A stretch of DNA of 64,000 bases from Xenorhabdus lircayensis (GTDB lineage Bacteria > Pseudomonadota > Gammaproteobacteria > Enterobacterales > Enterobacteriaceae), in assembly GCF_016306625.1 (NCBI RefSeq), contig NZ_JACOII010000020.1:156413-220412 (forward strand), in the 5' to 3' direction. The translations under genes were made by a program, and so were the position numbers. Shown here one piece after another: positions 54,812 to 64,000 of the stretch (the first letter of the stretch is position 1; each line of letters opens with the position of its first letter). The notes under the pieces were generated by a model. That model was given only the letters and a program-made list of their open reading frames with translations, ran no database searches and had not been told where the DNA came from.

Positions 54812-55359
54812 TGTACCAAGTCAATTTTTTACCTTGGCGGCAAAAAAGATTAAAGCGCAAATGTCAGAAATGGGCATTGCTACTCTGTTTGCAAACCACA
54901 TTGTGGGCAGCCGTATTGGTGTTCATCTCTACGCAGCAAACGAGCAAAATTGAGCAATATCGCGGGCAATTAACGCAAGTTGGGCGCCAATTTGCTCAAT
55001 TACAACAATCTATCAGAGAAACTGATCAAGCAGTGCAGCAGCAGCACCAATTGACACAACAATTACGGAAAAAACGGATATTCATGGAACAGAATCAACG
55101 GTATTTACAGTTATTTCGTCAACTTCCCCATTTATTACCGGAAAAAAGCTGGCTCACTGCATTTAGCGACGACAGCGGGCAGTTAGTTTTTACTGCCCAC
55201 AGTCAAAACTACGCTGATGTCTCCGATTTGCTGGATAACCTGACGGACGATACCTCGCTTATCAATGTACAACTGAAAAAAATGACTACGACGGAGGATT
55301 ATCTCAAGGTCTTTACCATTGATGCAGATTGGTTGATGGGAGAATCCAGTGAGAAATAA
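54808..55359 (+). CDS. hofN: HofN, PilN-like inner-membrane protein
   Basis: 183 residues. Short N-terminal tail MYQVNFLPWRQKRLKRKCQK with the conserved NFLPWR motif that docks in PilM, one membrane span (WALLLCLQTTLWAAVLVFIS), then a Gln-rich coiled coil and a small periplasmic domain. Overlaps hofM by 4 nt (ATGA) and hofO by 11 nt. Confidence 0.87.
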   Translation: MMYQVNFLPWRQKRLKRKCQKWALLLCLQTTLWAAVLVFISTQQTSKIEQYRGQLTQVGRQFAQLQQSIRETDQAVQQQHQLTQQLRKKRIFMEQNQRYLQLFRQLPHLLPEKSWLTAFSDDSGQLVFTAHSQNYADVSDLLDNLTDDTSLINVQLKKMTTTEDYLKVFTIDADWLMGESSEK

Positions 55360-55951
55360 TTACCTTGAATGGTTTCACCGGCCTGCGTGGCAGAGGCTTC
55401 TCTGCCAACAATTAATCGTCATTCCACTGATGTTGGGGTTCTATTTTTTTGTCTGGCAAGATAATCAGCGTGAAATTCATGCCCTCCAAAACAATATTAC
55501 GGAACAGCAACACAATACAACGCGATCCCAACAACGAATTACTGAACTGCCATCCCTGCCTGATATCCAACAGCAGATTCAGCAGATAACGCTAGAACTT
55601 GGCCAAGGAAACGATAATTCATCAAAGAATATTTCACCCAAAAACGCCACCGTGCTCAAACGCCTGCATTTGCCGCTAACTCATTCTGGCAGTCAGCTTA
55701 TGGAGTGGAAAAGTCATAGAGAAAACAATCAAGTTTTCTGGCATATCATGCTGTCGCTAAATTATGAGCAATTTCTCCATTTCCTGCATGAAATTCAGCA
55801 ATTGCAACCACCGTTACTGATTAAACATCTCACGATTACTCCCGTCGATGACAGTCTGACTGTTCGCATGGTTTTATCAGATATCGTTTTTTCAGATATG
55901 ACCCTACCAAATACGGTACACCCTGAGCCTGTCCATGGGGAGAAGTCATGA
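55349..55951 (+). CDS. hofO: HofO, PilO-like inner-membrane protein
   Basis: 200 residues with a GTG start at 55349 inside hofN. One membrane span (QLIVIPLMLGFYFFVWQDNQ), a coiled coil (ALQNNITEQQHNTTRSQQRI) and a C-terminal ferredoxin-like domain (VFWHIMLSLNYEQFLHFLHE). Pairs with HofN. Its end overlaps hofQ by 4 nt. Confidence 0.85.
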   Translation: MRNNYLEWFHRPAWQRLLCQQLIVIPLMLGFYFFVWQDNQREIHALQNNITEQQHNTTRSQQRITELPSLPDIQQQIQQITLELGQGNDNSSKNISPKNATVLKRLHLPLTHSGSQLMEWKSHRENNQVFWHIMLSLNYEQFLHFLHEIQQLQPPLLIKHLTITPVDDSLTVRMVLSDIVFSDMTLPNTVHPEPVHGEKS

Positions 55952-57042
55952 ACAGACATTTTTTTATCCTGCTAATCGGCCTGATACTGCCAATATTCGG
56001 TTTTGCCGCAGCAAATGTTGCTGTAGACAGTCGTACAGAGGAAGAATCAACTTTCGAAATGCCAGTAAGAAACCCGTTCCTGCCCCCCACAAGCCCAATG
56101 GAGGAAGAAACTGACTTTTCCTCGACAGAGCGAGATGAACAAGAACAGGAGATAGAATATCAGGCGATTACCCTGCAATACGCCGATGCTGACCAAATAG
56201 CCGAACAGTTGCAGAAAAATCTCCCAGCTCTGCTGACAAAATGGGGAAAAGTTGAACACGATCCCTTAACCAACAGCCTGATATTGGAAGATAAGTTTGA
56301 TGCCATTACCCGTATCAAAAGCTGGCTGAAAGAAGTCGATACCCCACAGCAACAAGTGCAGATTACTGCCCATATTGTTACCAGCAGCAGGGAAGCACTG
56401 CATGAATTGGGCATTCATTGGGGTATAACTGCTAACCCACAAAATCAAGCAATAGGACTGAACCGTTTGAATCTGCATCAACCTGCGGGCAACCAACGCC
56501 ATCGATTGGTATTAAATACCGCCCGTATCCATGCTAACTTGCTAGAAATGGAACTCAGCGCACTGGAACAGGAAAATCAGCTCGATATCATTGCCAGCCC
56601 ACGGCTGACAGCCTCACACCAGCAACCCGCCAGTATCAAGCAAGGTTCTGATATTCCTTATCTCGTTCAGGATAAAGACAAAACGACAATTCAGTTTAAA
56701 GAAGCGGTATTAGGCATGGAAGTGACACCACATATTTTGAGAAAAGGAAAAATCCGGCTTGCACTGAAAATCAGCCAGAATTCTCCCGGTTTTCCCATCA
56801 GTCAGGGTGGAAATGAAAATCTGGCCATTGATAAACAGGAAATCATCACTCAGGTTACGATTAGAAATGGGGAAACTCTGATTCTGGGAGGGATCTTTCA
56901 ACAGAAAAAAAGCGCAAGCCTGCAAAAAGTCCCTTACTTGTCAGATCTTCCCCTGCTGGGTACATTATTTAACCAAAAAGGAGAACAGCACAGCCGAAGG
57001 GAACTCGTAATTTTTATTACACCTCAATTGACTGATATTTAA
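55948..57042 (+). CDS. hofQ: HofQ secretin with HofP-like N-terminal segment
   Basis: 364 residues. A signal peptide (FFILLIGLILPIFGFAAA) is followed by MPVRNPFLPPTSP, a motif found in HofP/PilP rather than in HofQ. From residue about 70 comes the secretin N-domain (ITLQYADADQIAEQLQKNLP, then LTNSLILEDKFDAITRIKSW) and the secretin core with ITAHIVTSSREALHELGIHW, IASPRLTASHQQPASIKQGS, VTPHILRKGKIRLALKIS and LSDLPLLGTLFNQKGE. hofP is absent as its own gene, so a deletion seems to have joined its start to hofQ. Outer-membrane channel for DNA uptake. Confidence 0.85.
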   Translation: MNRHFFILLIGLILPIFGFAAANVAVDSRTEEESTFEMPVRNPFLPPTSPMEEETDFSSTERDEQEQEIEYQAITLQYADADQIAEQLQKNLPALLTKWGKVEHDPLTNSLILEDKFDAITRIKSWLKEVDTPQQQVQITAHIVTSSREALHELGIHWGITANPQNQAIGLNRLNLHQPAGNQRHRLVLNTARIHANLLEMELSALEQENQLDIIASPRLTASHQQPASIKQGSDIPYLVQDKDKTTIQFKEAVLGMEVTPHILRKGKIRLALKISQNSPGFPISQGGNENLAIDKQEIITQVTIRNGETLILGGIFQQKKSASLQKVPYLSDLPLLGTLFNQKGEQHSRRELVIFITPQLTDI

Positions 57043-57434
57043 TCAAATAAAAAATATCACCTAAAAATCAATATGTTAATTAAAGTAATTGTGCTTTTTT
57101 TATCAGATCACCCACCATTTTTTTTGGTCTGACCTGTTTATGGATTTGACGCTGAGAGTAATTTAGCATACAAGGATTAACTAATTGAGTGAGCAGGTCT
57201 AACATCACAAGTAAGAGTCTATATACAGTAGGCTCTCAATCAGCCAGCAAGAGCATGAGCCAGATGACTGAGCTCGTGCCAGATTTATATAGTTGCAATA
57301 CAGGTTGATGTGCTGAGATAATTTTCCTATCTGATCTCACATTCTCACTCATGAGGTTTCAGTTTAGGTCCCGCTGCTAATCTGATTGGCGGGGCGGGTT
57401 ATCATTAACAAATAGTCTTAGTAATACCAAAAAC
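57043..57434. other. Leader region upstream of aroK
   Basis: About 390 bp without a gene. It contains the aroK promoter. A T-rich stretch at 57120 (TTTTTTTTGG) could end hof transcription, but I see no good stem. Confidence 0.4.
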
Positions 57435-57956
57435 ATGGCAGAGAAACGCAATATCTTTCTGGTTGGGCCTATGGGTGCCGGCAAAAGCACTATTGGTCGT
57501 CAGTTAGCTCAGCAACTCAATATGGAGTTTTATGACTCTGATCAAGAAATTGAGCGACGTACCGGAGCTGACGTGGGCTGGGTATTTGATGTGGAAGGCG
57601 AAGAAGGCTTCCGCGACCGCGAAGAAAAAATAATTAACGAACTGACTGAAAAACAAGGCATCGTATTGGCTACCGGAGGGGGTTCCGTTAAATCAAAAGA
57701 AACCCGCAATCGCCTGTCTGCCCGTGGTGTGGTCGTCTATTTAGAAACAACCATCGAAAAACAGTTAGCTCGTACCCAGCGCGATAAAAAACGCCCTTTA
57801 CTTCAGGTTGATGCACCAGCACGTGAAGTTTTAGAAAATTTGGCTGATGAGCGCAATCCTCTTTACGAGGAAATTGCTGACGTGACTATTCGTACGGATG
57901 AGCAAAGCGCCAAAGTCGTCGCTAACCAAATCATTGAATTACTGGAAAAAAACTGA
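57435..57956 (+). CDS. aroK: Shikimate kinase I
   Basis: 173 residues, as in E. coli AroK. Walker A is [20 protein letters not shown], the shikimate site is [20 protein letters not shown] with EGFRDREEK, and the glycine-rich loop is [16 protein letters not shown]. Adds phosphate to shikimate, fifth step of the chorismate pathway. Leads the block aroK-aroB-damX-dam-rpe-gph-trpS. Confidence 0.98.
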   Translation: MAEKRNIFLVGPMGAGKSTIGRQLAQQLNMEFYDSDQEIERRTGADVGWVFDVEGEEGFRDREEKIINELTEKQGIVLATGGGSVKSKETRNRLSARGVVVYLETTIEKQLARTQRDKKRPLLQVDAPAREVLENLADERNPLYEEIADVTIRTDEQSAKVVANQIIELLEKN

Positions 57957-58001
57957 TTATAGCGGATCCGTACTGCGGTAAACGATAAGGCGAAAGCTGA
58001 T

Positions 58002-59099
58002 ATGGAACAAGTGACTGTTACGTTAGGTGAAAGAAGTTATCCAATTACCATAGCCGAAGGGCTATTTTCTACCAATGCGGCATTCAAGCCCTTGCAAGCC
58101 GGCCAACAGGTCATGATTGTGACCAATGAAACGCTTGCTCCCCTGTATCTTGAACAGGTGAAATCCACATTGGAGGGAATGGATCTTCGAGTAAATGAGG
58201 TTATCTTGCCTGACGGTGAACAGTACAAATCACTTTTTGTGCTCAATGACATATTTTCCGCCCTACTGGAAAATAATCATGGCCGTGACACAACACTTAT
58301 CGCTCTCGGTGGTGGTGTAATCGGTGATATGACGGGGTTTGCCGCAGCCAGTTATCAACGCGGCACTCGTTTCATCCAGATACCCACCACATTACTTTCT
58401 CAGGTTGACTCTTCCGTCGGTGGAAAAACAGGAGTCAACCATCCCCTCGGCAAAAACATGATAGGCGCTTTCTACCAGCCGGCTTCTGTTGTTGTCGATC
58501 TCAATTGTCTGCAAACCTTGCCCGCTCAAGAGTTGTACTCAGGCTTGGCTGAAGTCATTAAATACGGCATCGTTCTGGACGGTGAGTTCTTTTACTGGCT
58601 TGAAGGCAATATTGAAAAATTACTGGCTCTTGACAGTCAAGCAATGGCCTATTGCATTCGTCGCTGCTGTGAACTCAAGGCGTTGGTTGTGGCTACCGAT
58701 GAGCAAGAACGCAGTGGTATGCGAGCGCTGTTGAACCTCGGTCATACCTTTGGACATGCGATTGAGGCTGAGATGGGTTATGGGGTCTGGCTTCATGGTC
58801 AGGCAGTTGCTGCCGGTATGGTGATGGCAGCAAGAGCATCTGAGCTTGTCGGCACATTCTCAAAACAGGATACCCAGCGTATTATTCGCTTGCTGGAACG
58901 GGCAGAATTGCCTGTCAACGGCCCAGCGGAAATGTCCCCGGATGCCTATTTACCTCATATGATGCGCGACAAAAAAGTTTCTGCTGGAAAACTGCATCTG
59001 GTACTGCCTACAGCCATTGGGGAAACAAAACTTCGTTCTGATATTGGGCAGGAAGTGATATTGGACGCCATTCGCCTATGTCAACCATCCACCAGCTAA
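58002..59099 (+). CDS. aroB: 3-dehydroquinate synthase
   Basis: 365 residues. NAD- and zinc-dependent; [54 protein letters not shown] and [20 protein letters not shown] with [13 protein letters not shown] hold the zinc and substrate ligands. Second step of the shikimate pathway. 45 nt behind aroK. Confidence 0.98.
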   Translation: MEQVTVTLGERSYPITIAEGLFSTNAAFKPLQAGQQVMIVTNETLAPLYLEQVKSTLEGMDLRVNEVILPDGEQYKSLFVLNDIFSALLENNHGRDTTLIALGGGVIGDMTGFAAASYQRGTRFIQIPTTLLSQVDSSVGGKTGVNHPLGKNMIGAFYQPASVVVDLNCLQTLPAQELYSGLAEVIKYGIVLDGEFFYWLEGNIEKLLALDSQAMAYCIRRCCELKALVVATDEQERSGMRALLNLGHTFGHAIEAEMGYGVWLHGQAVAAGMVMAARASELVGTFSKQDTQRIIRLLERAELPVNGPAEMSPDAYLPHMMRDKKVSAGKLHLVLPTAIGETKLRSDIGQEVILDAIRLCQPSTS

Positions 59100-59256
59100 A
59101 TGCACGATTATCTGAATTCTGAATGATGAATCATTCTCTAGCTGTTATGCTATAAAATAGTTACATTATCAGATGGAACATTATCGGTTTTAGTTAGGTC
59201 AGACTGACAAACCCCTTAAATAACCATTAACAGTATTATCTCTGTTGGGAGGGCAT

Positions 59257-60234
59257 ATGGACGAATTAAAATCAGAAAACAAGCAAAAAACAGAAAGCGA
59301 ATTTAAGCCTGATACCTCCGATCGCCGCCCTCAGCGATCCAAAAAGCAATCCAATCAGCCTAAACTAGCGGTATCTCGTCAGCAAATGATGATCGGTGTT
59401 GGCATTCTGGTACTTTTGCTCCTGATTATTGCTATCAGTTCTGCATTAAAATCGCCAACTGAGCATGAGAAGCAGCAACCTTCAAATACAACCGAAAAAA
59501 GTATCGACCTTTCTGATTCTTCTTCATCGTTCTCCGGCACTCAAGCTCACAGGCAGGAAAATCCGTCTGTACCTGCAACCAGTGACACACATGAAATCGG
59601 CTTGCCACCAATTAGTAGTACCCCAAGCAAAGATCTTCCTCCCGAAACTGGAACTGGTGGCTACAACCAGCGCATAGAATTGCCCGGCGATATTTCTGAT
59701 GCCTTGAATCAACAGCAAAGCAACATCAATAACTCGGTGCAAAAAAACCTGACACCATCGCAGCAGGTCAAGCCAACAAAACCGACGGTTACTCCGCCTA
59801 TTGAACAGAAAAAAACGGAGCAAGCTGTATCACAGAAAATAGAAAACAAGGGAAGAGAAGAAAGTCAGTCCAAGGCAGTGGCTAAACATGTCACAGGCAA
59901 TTATCAGTCCAATAACAATCATCAGGCCAACAAAAAGAACGTAGCTGATGCAGGTGGTGATTTGCTGGAAGCCCCTGCTAACCGATTCACACTCCAATTA
60001 AGCAGTGCGAGCCGCTCCGATACCTTGATTGCTTTCGCGAAAAAACATAACCTTACCAACTACAATGTTTATGAAACTAAACGTGATAGTAAAACATGGT
60101 TTATCTTGATCCACGGTAACTACAGTTCGGTTTCTGATGCTAAAAGCGCCATTTCCTCACTCCCTGTAGAAGTTCAGGCCAAAAAACCATGGGTCAGAAA
60201 ACTACAACAGGTTCAGCAAGATCTGAAAAAATAA
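59257..60234 (+). CDS. damX: DamX, SPOR-domain cell-division protein
   Basis: 325 residues from the ATG at 59257 (GGGAGGG upstream). A cytoplasmic N-terminus, one membrane span (MMIGVGILVLLLLIIAISSA), a long Pro/Gln/Ser-rich periplasmic linker, and a C-terminal SPOR domain (FTLQLSSASRSDTLIAFAKK onward to KPWVRKLQQVQ) that binds denuded septal peptidoglycan. It is shorter than E. coli DamX (428), mainly in the linker. Confidence 0.93.
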   Translation: MDELKSENKQKTESEFKPDTSDRRPQRSKKQSNQPKLAVSRQQMMIGVGILVLLLLIIAISSALKSPTEHEKQQPSNTTEKSIDLSDSSSSFSGTQAHRQENPSVPATSDTHEIGLPPISSTPSKDLPPETGTGGYNQRIELPGDISDALNQQQSNINNSVQKNLTPSQQVKPTKPTVTPPIEQKKTEQAVSQKIENKGREESQSKAVAKHVTGNYQSNNNHQANKKNVADAGGDLLEAPANRFTLQLSSASRSDTLIAFAKKHNLTNYNVYETKRDSKTWFILIHGNYSSVSDAKSAISSLPVEVQAKKPWVRKLQQVQQDLKK

Positions 60235-60319
60235 AACTATTTTGATTAGGCGCTGATATGCTGTCCTAAACAGAGTACAATCTGCGGCTCTGAAATTATT
60301 GAATAACTAATTTGACGGC

Positions 60320-61138
60320 ATGAAAAAAAAACGCGCTTTTTTAAAATGGGCCGGTGGAAAATACCCCTTGGTGGATGATATTAGACATCATCTGCCAGAG
60401 GGCGATTGCTTGATTGAGCCATTTGTTGGCGCAGGCTCGGTATTCCTGAATACCGATTATGATTCTTACATTTTGTCAGACATCAATAGTGATCTGGTCA
60501 ACCTGTACGACACCGTACAATCTCGTGCGGAAGAATTTATTAATCATGCCCGTCCATTATTTTCATCGGAGTTCAACACTTCCGAAAACTTTTATCGTCT
60601 GAGAGAAGAGTTCAACAAAAGCAAAGATCCCTTTCGCCGCAGTATGTTGTTTCTCTACCTCAACCGCCACTGTTATAACGGCCTTTGCCGCTATAATTCA
60701 CGAGGCGAGTTTAACGTTCCTTTTGGGCGCTATAAAAAACCTTATTTTCCTGAAGATGAGCTTTATTGGTTTGCAGAAAAGTCCCGAAAGGCGACTTTCA
60801 TCTGCCAGCATTACGAAGTCGCACTGAATAACGCACCAAAAGGCTCGGTGGTTTATTGTGATCCTCCGTATGCCCCGCTTTCGGCCACGGCTAATTTTAC
60901 AGCCTACCATACAAATAGCTTTAACCTTCTCGATCAGGAAAAACTGGCGCAGATAGCCTATTATCTCTCGTCTCAACAAGGCATTCCGGTGCTCATATCC
61001 AATCATGACACACCGATGACGCGGGAATGGTATCATCAGGCTTCCCTTTACATTGTGAAAGCCCGCCGGACAATAAGCAGAAATATTCTTGGCCGAAGTA
61101 AAGTTGATGAACTTTTGGCGTTATACTGCCGGAAGTGA
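60320..61138 (+). CDS. dam: DNA adenine methyltransferase Dam (GATC)
   Basis: 272 residues. SAM-binding FLKWAGGKYPLVDD and LIEPFVGAGSVFLN, catalytic DPPY at 181-184 in VVYCDPPYAPLSATANFTAY. Methylates A in GATC for mismatch repair, SeqA control and gene regulation. Position after damX is conserved. Confidence 0.98.
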   Translation: MKKKRAFLKWAGGKYPLVDDIRHHLPEGDCLIEPFVGAGSVFLNTDYDSYILSDINSDLVNLYDTVQSRAEEFINHARPLFSSEFNTSENFYRLREEFNKSKDPFRRSMLFLYLNRHCYNGLCRYNSRGEFNVPFGRYKKPYFPEDELYWFAEKSRKATFICQHYEVALNNAPKGSVVYCDPPYAPLSATANFTAYHTNSFNLLDQEKLAQIAYYLSSQQGIPVLISNHDTPMTREWYHQASLYIVKARRTISRNILGRSKVDELLALYCRK

Positions 61139-61196
61139 TTGAGGTTTCCTGTCCCAGAAATAACGGGGATAAAACAATGAATTGGAGAAGATAATA

Positions 61197-61871
61197 ATGA
61201 AGAAAGATTTTCTGATTGCCCCATCCATTCTATCCGCAGATTTTGCTCGATTAGGCGAAGATACCGCTAAAGTCTTGGCAGCAGGCGCTGATGTTGTGCA
61301 TTTTGACGTCATGGATAACCATTACGTCCCAAACCTGACTATTGGCCCAATGGTCTGTCAAGCGCTACGCGATTATGGTATCACCGCTCCGATTGATGTT
61401 CACCTGATGGTAAAACCTGTTGATCGCATTATCCCTGATTTTGCCAAGGCCGGTGCAACCTATATCACTTTCCATCCCGAAGCGAGTGAGCATGTCGATC
61501 GCACTCTGCAACTCATCAAGGAACATGGCTGTAAGGCAGGTTTAGTCTTCAATCCCGCAACACCTCTCAGCTACCTTGATTATGTTTTGGATAAACTGGA
61601 TGTCATTCTGCTGATGTCCGTTAACCCCGGTTTCGGCGGCCAATCTTTCATTCCAGAAACACTGAACAAACTGCGTCAGGTACGCAAAATCATCAATGAC
61701 AGCGGATACGATATCCGACTCGAAGTCGATGGTGGCATTAAACCCAATAATATTGCCAAGGCAGCTCAGGCCGGCGCTGATATGTTCGTTGCTGGCTCTG
61801 CTATTTTCAGCCAGCCGGATTATAAAGCGGCTGTTGATGAGATGCGCCGCGAATTATCAAAGGTAGCATAA
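61197..61871 (+). CDS. rpe: Ribulose-phosphate 3-epimerase
   Basis: 224 residues from the ATG at 61197 (GGAGAAG upstream). TIM-barrel with [39 protein letters not shown] (HxDxMD metal site), [26 protein letters not shown] and [20 protein letters not shown]. Interconverts ribulose-5-P and xylulose-5-P. Ends 5 nt before gph. Confidence 0.98.
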   Translation: MKKDFLIAPSILSADFARLGEDTAKVLAAGADVVHFDVMDNHYVPNLTIGPMVCQALRDYGITAPIDVHLMVKPVDRIIPDFAKAGATYITFHPEASEHVDRTLQLIKEHGCKAGLVFNPATPLSYLDYVLDKLDVILLMSVNPGFGGQSFIPETLNKLRQVRKIINDSGYDIRLEVDGGIKPNNIAKAAQAGADMFVAGSAIFSQPDYKAAVDEMRRELSKVA

Positions 61872-61876
61872 GCATA

Positions 61877-62581
61877 ATGACAAATAACGTCGTGAAAGGG
61901 ATTCGTGCTATTGCGTTTGATCTGGATGGCACACTGGTGGACAGTGCCGGCGGTCTGGCTGATGCCTTGGATCAGACTCTGATTGCCAAAGGCTTACCCG
62001 CTGCGGGCAAAGAACGAGTGGCTATCTGGATAGGCAACGGCGCTGATGTCATGGTTGAACGTGCATTAAAATGGGCTGGTGCAGAACCTTCTCCTGAATT
62101 GCACCGCGAAACTCGCAAACTGTTTGATGCATTTTATGAGGCTAGCATAACCACGGGCAGCCAACTGTTTCCTCACGTAAAAGAGACTCTGGCTGCATTG
62201 GCAAAACACAACTTTCCAATGGCAATTGTCACTAATAAACCAACACCTTTTATTGCCCCATTACTGGAATCGTTGGGTATCAGTGAATACTTTTCATTGG
62301 TGCTGGGCGGTGATGATGTTAAAGAGAAAAAGCCGCATCCCGCTCCGCTGTATCTAACAATGGGCATGTTTGGCCTACATAAAGAAGAATTGCTTTTTGT
62401 TGGAGACTCCCGTAATGATATTTTGGCAGCACAAACTGCCGGTTGCCCTTGTGTTGGCTTAACCTATGGATATAACTACGGAGAATCGATAGCATTAAAC
62501 CACCCAGATTATATATTGGATAATTTTTCCGATTTACTCCCAACTATTGGACTATCCACGTTGAAACTTCAGGAAGCATAA
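61877..62581 (+). CDS. gph: Phosphoglycolate phosphatase
   Basis: 234 residues of the HAD superfamily. Motif [16 protein letters not shown], motif [13 protein letters not shown], motif [13 protein letters not shown] and motif [22 protein letters not shown]. Removes 2-phosphoglycolate formed in DNA repair. Co-transcribed with rpe and trpS. Confidence 0.96.
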   Translation: MTNNVVKGIRAIAFDLDGTLVDSAGGLADALDQTLIAKGLPAAGKERVAIWIGNGADVMVERALKWAGAEPSPELHRETRKLFDAFYEASITTGSQLFPHVKETLAALAKHNFPMAIVTNKPTPFIAPLLESLGISEYFSLVLGGDDVKEKKPHPAPLYLTMGMFGLHKEELLFVGDSRNDILAAQTAGCPCVGLTYGYNYGESIALNHPDYILDNFSDLLPTIGLSTLKLQEA

Positions 62582-62585
62582 TAAA

Positions 62586-63620
62586 ATGAATGACCCCACT
62601 GTAATGAAACCAAACTCCCAAAAACCTATTGTATTCAGCGGTGCACAACCCTCCGGTGAATTGACCATCGGTAACTATATGGGGGCGTTACGTCAGTGGG
62701 TTAAAATGCAGGATGAATATGAGTGTATCTACTGCATCGTTAACCAGCATGCCATTACCGTGCGCCAAGATCCCAATGAACTGAAAAAACGCACACTGGA
62801 TACGCTGGCGCTTTACCTTGCCTGTGGTATTGATCCAAAGAAAAGCACCATCTTCGTTCAATCACATGTTCCACAACATTCTCAGTTGAGCTGGGTGCTG
62901 AACTGCTACGCCTATTTCGGTGAACTCAGCCGCATGACTCAGTTCAAGGATAAATCTGCCCGTCACGCAGAAAACATCAATGCCGGTCTGTTTGATTACC
63001 CTGTTCTGATGGCTGCTGATATTTTGATTTATCAGGCCAATCAGATCCCTGTGGGCGTTGATCAGAAGCAGCATCTTGAGTTGACCCGTGATTTAGCACT
63101 GCGTTTTAACGCCCTTTACGGTGATATTTTCACTGTTCCAGAGCCATTCATTCCAAAAGGTGGCGCTCGTGTGATGGCATTGCAAGATCCGAGCAAGAAA
63201 ATGTCGAAGTCGGATGATAACCGCAATAATGTGATTGCTCTGCTGGAAGATCCGAAATCCGTCGCCAAGAAAATCAAACGAGCAGTTACCGATTCTGAAG
63301 AGCCACCTCGCGTACGTTATGATCTGGAAAACAAGCCAGGCGTTTCCAATTTGCTGGATATCCTTGCGGGCGTAACCGGTAAAACTATTCCTGAATTAGA
63401 AACTGAGTTTGAAGGCAAAATGTACGGCCATTTGAAAGGGGCGGTTGCCGATGCAGTATGTGAAATGCTGACAGGTTTACAGGAGCGTTTCCATCATTTC
63501 CGTAATGATGAAGCATTACTTAACCAAATCATGGCAGAAGGGGCAGCCAAGGCTCAGGCTCGCGCTCAAGCAACCTTAGATAAGGTCTATGAAGCGGTAG
63601 GGTTTATCGCTCATCCATAA
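62586..63620 (+). CDS. trpS: Tryptophanyl-tRNA synthetase
   Basis: 344 residues, class I. HIGH-type motif in [20 protein letters not shown] and KMSKS in [24 protein letters not shown] and [17 protein letters not shown] follow. The start at 62586 gives about 10 residues more than E. coli TrpS; ATG at 62604 ([13 protein letters not shown]) is the other option. Last gene of the aroK block. Confidence 0.97.
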   Translation: MNDPTVMKPNSQKPIVFSGAQPSGELTIGNYMGALRQWVKMQDEYECIYCIVNQHAITVRQDPNELKKRTLDTLALYLACGIDPKKSTIFVQSHVPQHSQLSWVLNCYAYFGELSRMTQFKDKSARHAENINAGLFDYPVLMAADILIYQANQIPVGVDQKQHLELTRDLALRFNALYGDIFTVPEPFIPKGGARVMALQDPSKKMSKSDDNRNNVIALLEDPKSVAKKIKRAVTDSEEPPRVRYDLENKPGVSNLLDILAGVTGKTIPELETEFEGKMYGHLKGAVADAVCEMLTGLQERFHHFRNDEALLNQIMAEGAAKAQARAQATLDKVYEAVGFIAHP

Positions 63621-63632
63621 CAGTGTGATATG

Positions 63633-63672
63633 AATGCCAAAGGATATTAATTCATTCTTTGGCATTATTTTT
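63633..63672 (+). terminator. Terminator of the aroK-trpS block
   Basis: Stem AATGCCAAAG / CTTTGGCATT with a 14-nt loop, then ATTTTTTG. Confidence 0.92.
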
Positions 63673-63707
63673 TGTAGATGATTTCTTGTAACTTTGCATT
63701 ACCATTT

Positions 63708-63935
63708 TTATTTCTTAATAAATTTCATAATCTTATCATAATGAATTAAACTCAAATTAGACGTAGAGGGAAACTCTGTATCATCATGGCCGATACCATG
63801 GACTTTTCTGGGATATCTCCACCTTCCACTCGCATCAGCCTTTCCAAAAAGATGTTCTTTATCTTTCTCAAATCTAAACGCCGCAGAAGGCCTCAAGTCT
63901 CTAGATATTCTATTTTTATCAATTCCCTTTAAATA
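63708..63935 (-). pseudogene. C-terminal remnant of an unrecognised gene
   Basis: A minus-strand frame without a proper start reads KNRISRDLRPSAAFRFEKDK, EHLFGKADASGRWRYPRKVH and ends NLSLIHYDKIMKFIKK. It opens after a stop near 63935. Composition is protein-like, rich in basic and aromatic residues, reminiscent of C-terminal toxin tips, but I do not recognise the family. It could be a short intact gene from the ATG at 63896 (62 aa) instead. Confidence 0.35.
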
Positions 63936-64000
63936 TTATTCAGACACTGCTGGCCCCGTATTATTACAAGTAACCCGATATATGGACACCGACTTAATTC

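Overview
The window reads as chromosome of an insect-pathogenic, nematode-symbiotic enterobacterium, most likely Xenorhabdus, with Photorhabdus as the alternative. The housekeeping proteins are close to those of E. coli and keep enterobacterial gene order: prlC-rsmJ-gdhA, uspA/uspB-pitA, pckA-hslO-hslR-igaA-nudE-mrcA-hofMNOQ-aroK-aroB-damX-dam-rpe-gph-trpS, and ryhB near yhhW. Between them lie AT-rich accessory blocks with insect-toxin (Tc) debris, a VgrG remnant, an ERIC repeat and toxin-antitoxin modules. This is inference from recognised proteins; no database search was run.

Region by region. 1-2.1 kb: end of a D-glucosaminate-type catabolic operon (metallohydrolase, DgaE-like ammonia lyase). 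2.2-2.9 kb: dinJ with a frameshifted yafQ. 3.1-9.7 kb: accessory block with an unrecognised protein, an M20 amidohydrolase behind a broken gene, a protein resembling the Shigella OspC ADP-riboxanases but lacking ankyrin repeats, a decayed VgrG with C-terminal cargo, a GNAT-fold protein that may be an effector, and an ERIC element. 10.5-13.6 kb: treBC. 13.9-16.2 kb: a PI-PLC-like protein, a small secreted protein and an LprI-like protein.

16.7-26.5 kb: a genomic island at tRNA-Sec (selC). It carries a decayed integrase fused by deletion to a P4-type alpha primase-helicase, P4-type origin iterons (GGTGAACAGT), a Ner-like remnant, a ClpP paralogue, and what looks like an undescribed RiPP gene cluster. 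That cluster reads on the minus strand: a 36-aa precursor, an HExxH putative peptide hydroxylase, an FkbM methyltransferase, an MFS exporter broken by two stop codons, and a RimJ/RimL-type acetyltransferase. A 32-bp direct repeat with one mismatch brackets the island. This is the best candidate for a new system here.

26.8-35.4 kb: conserved core (prlC, rsmJ, gdhA, uspA, uspB, pitA, yhiN-like). 36.1-41.9 kb: a second notable system, a four-gene operon related to the lux fatty-acid reductase (LuxE-like, LuxC fused to a PaaK-like domain, a second PaaK-like protein, GNAT) with no luciferase genes. Then come ryhB with a Fur box, a HigBA module and yhhW. 43.8-63.6 kb: conserved core, with a decayed Tc toxin gene at 50.6-51.1 kb, no yrfG between igaA and hslR, and a hof cluster in which hofP is missing and a HofP-like segment sits at the front of hofQ.

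How genes work together: treBC import and split trehalose, the main insect blood sugar. The HExxH hydroxylase and FkbM methyltransferase would act in sequence on the precursor peptide. LuxE-, LuxC- and PaaK-like proteins would activate and reduce an acid. The hof proteins form a DNA-uptake/pilus-assembly remnant. aroK and aroB belong to the shikimate pathway, in the block that also carries damX (division) and dam (DNA methylation).
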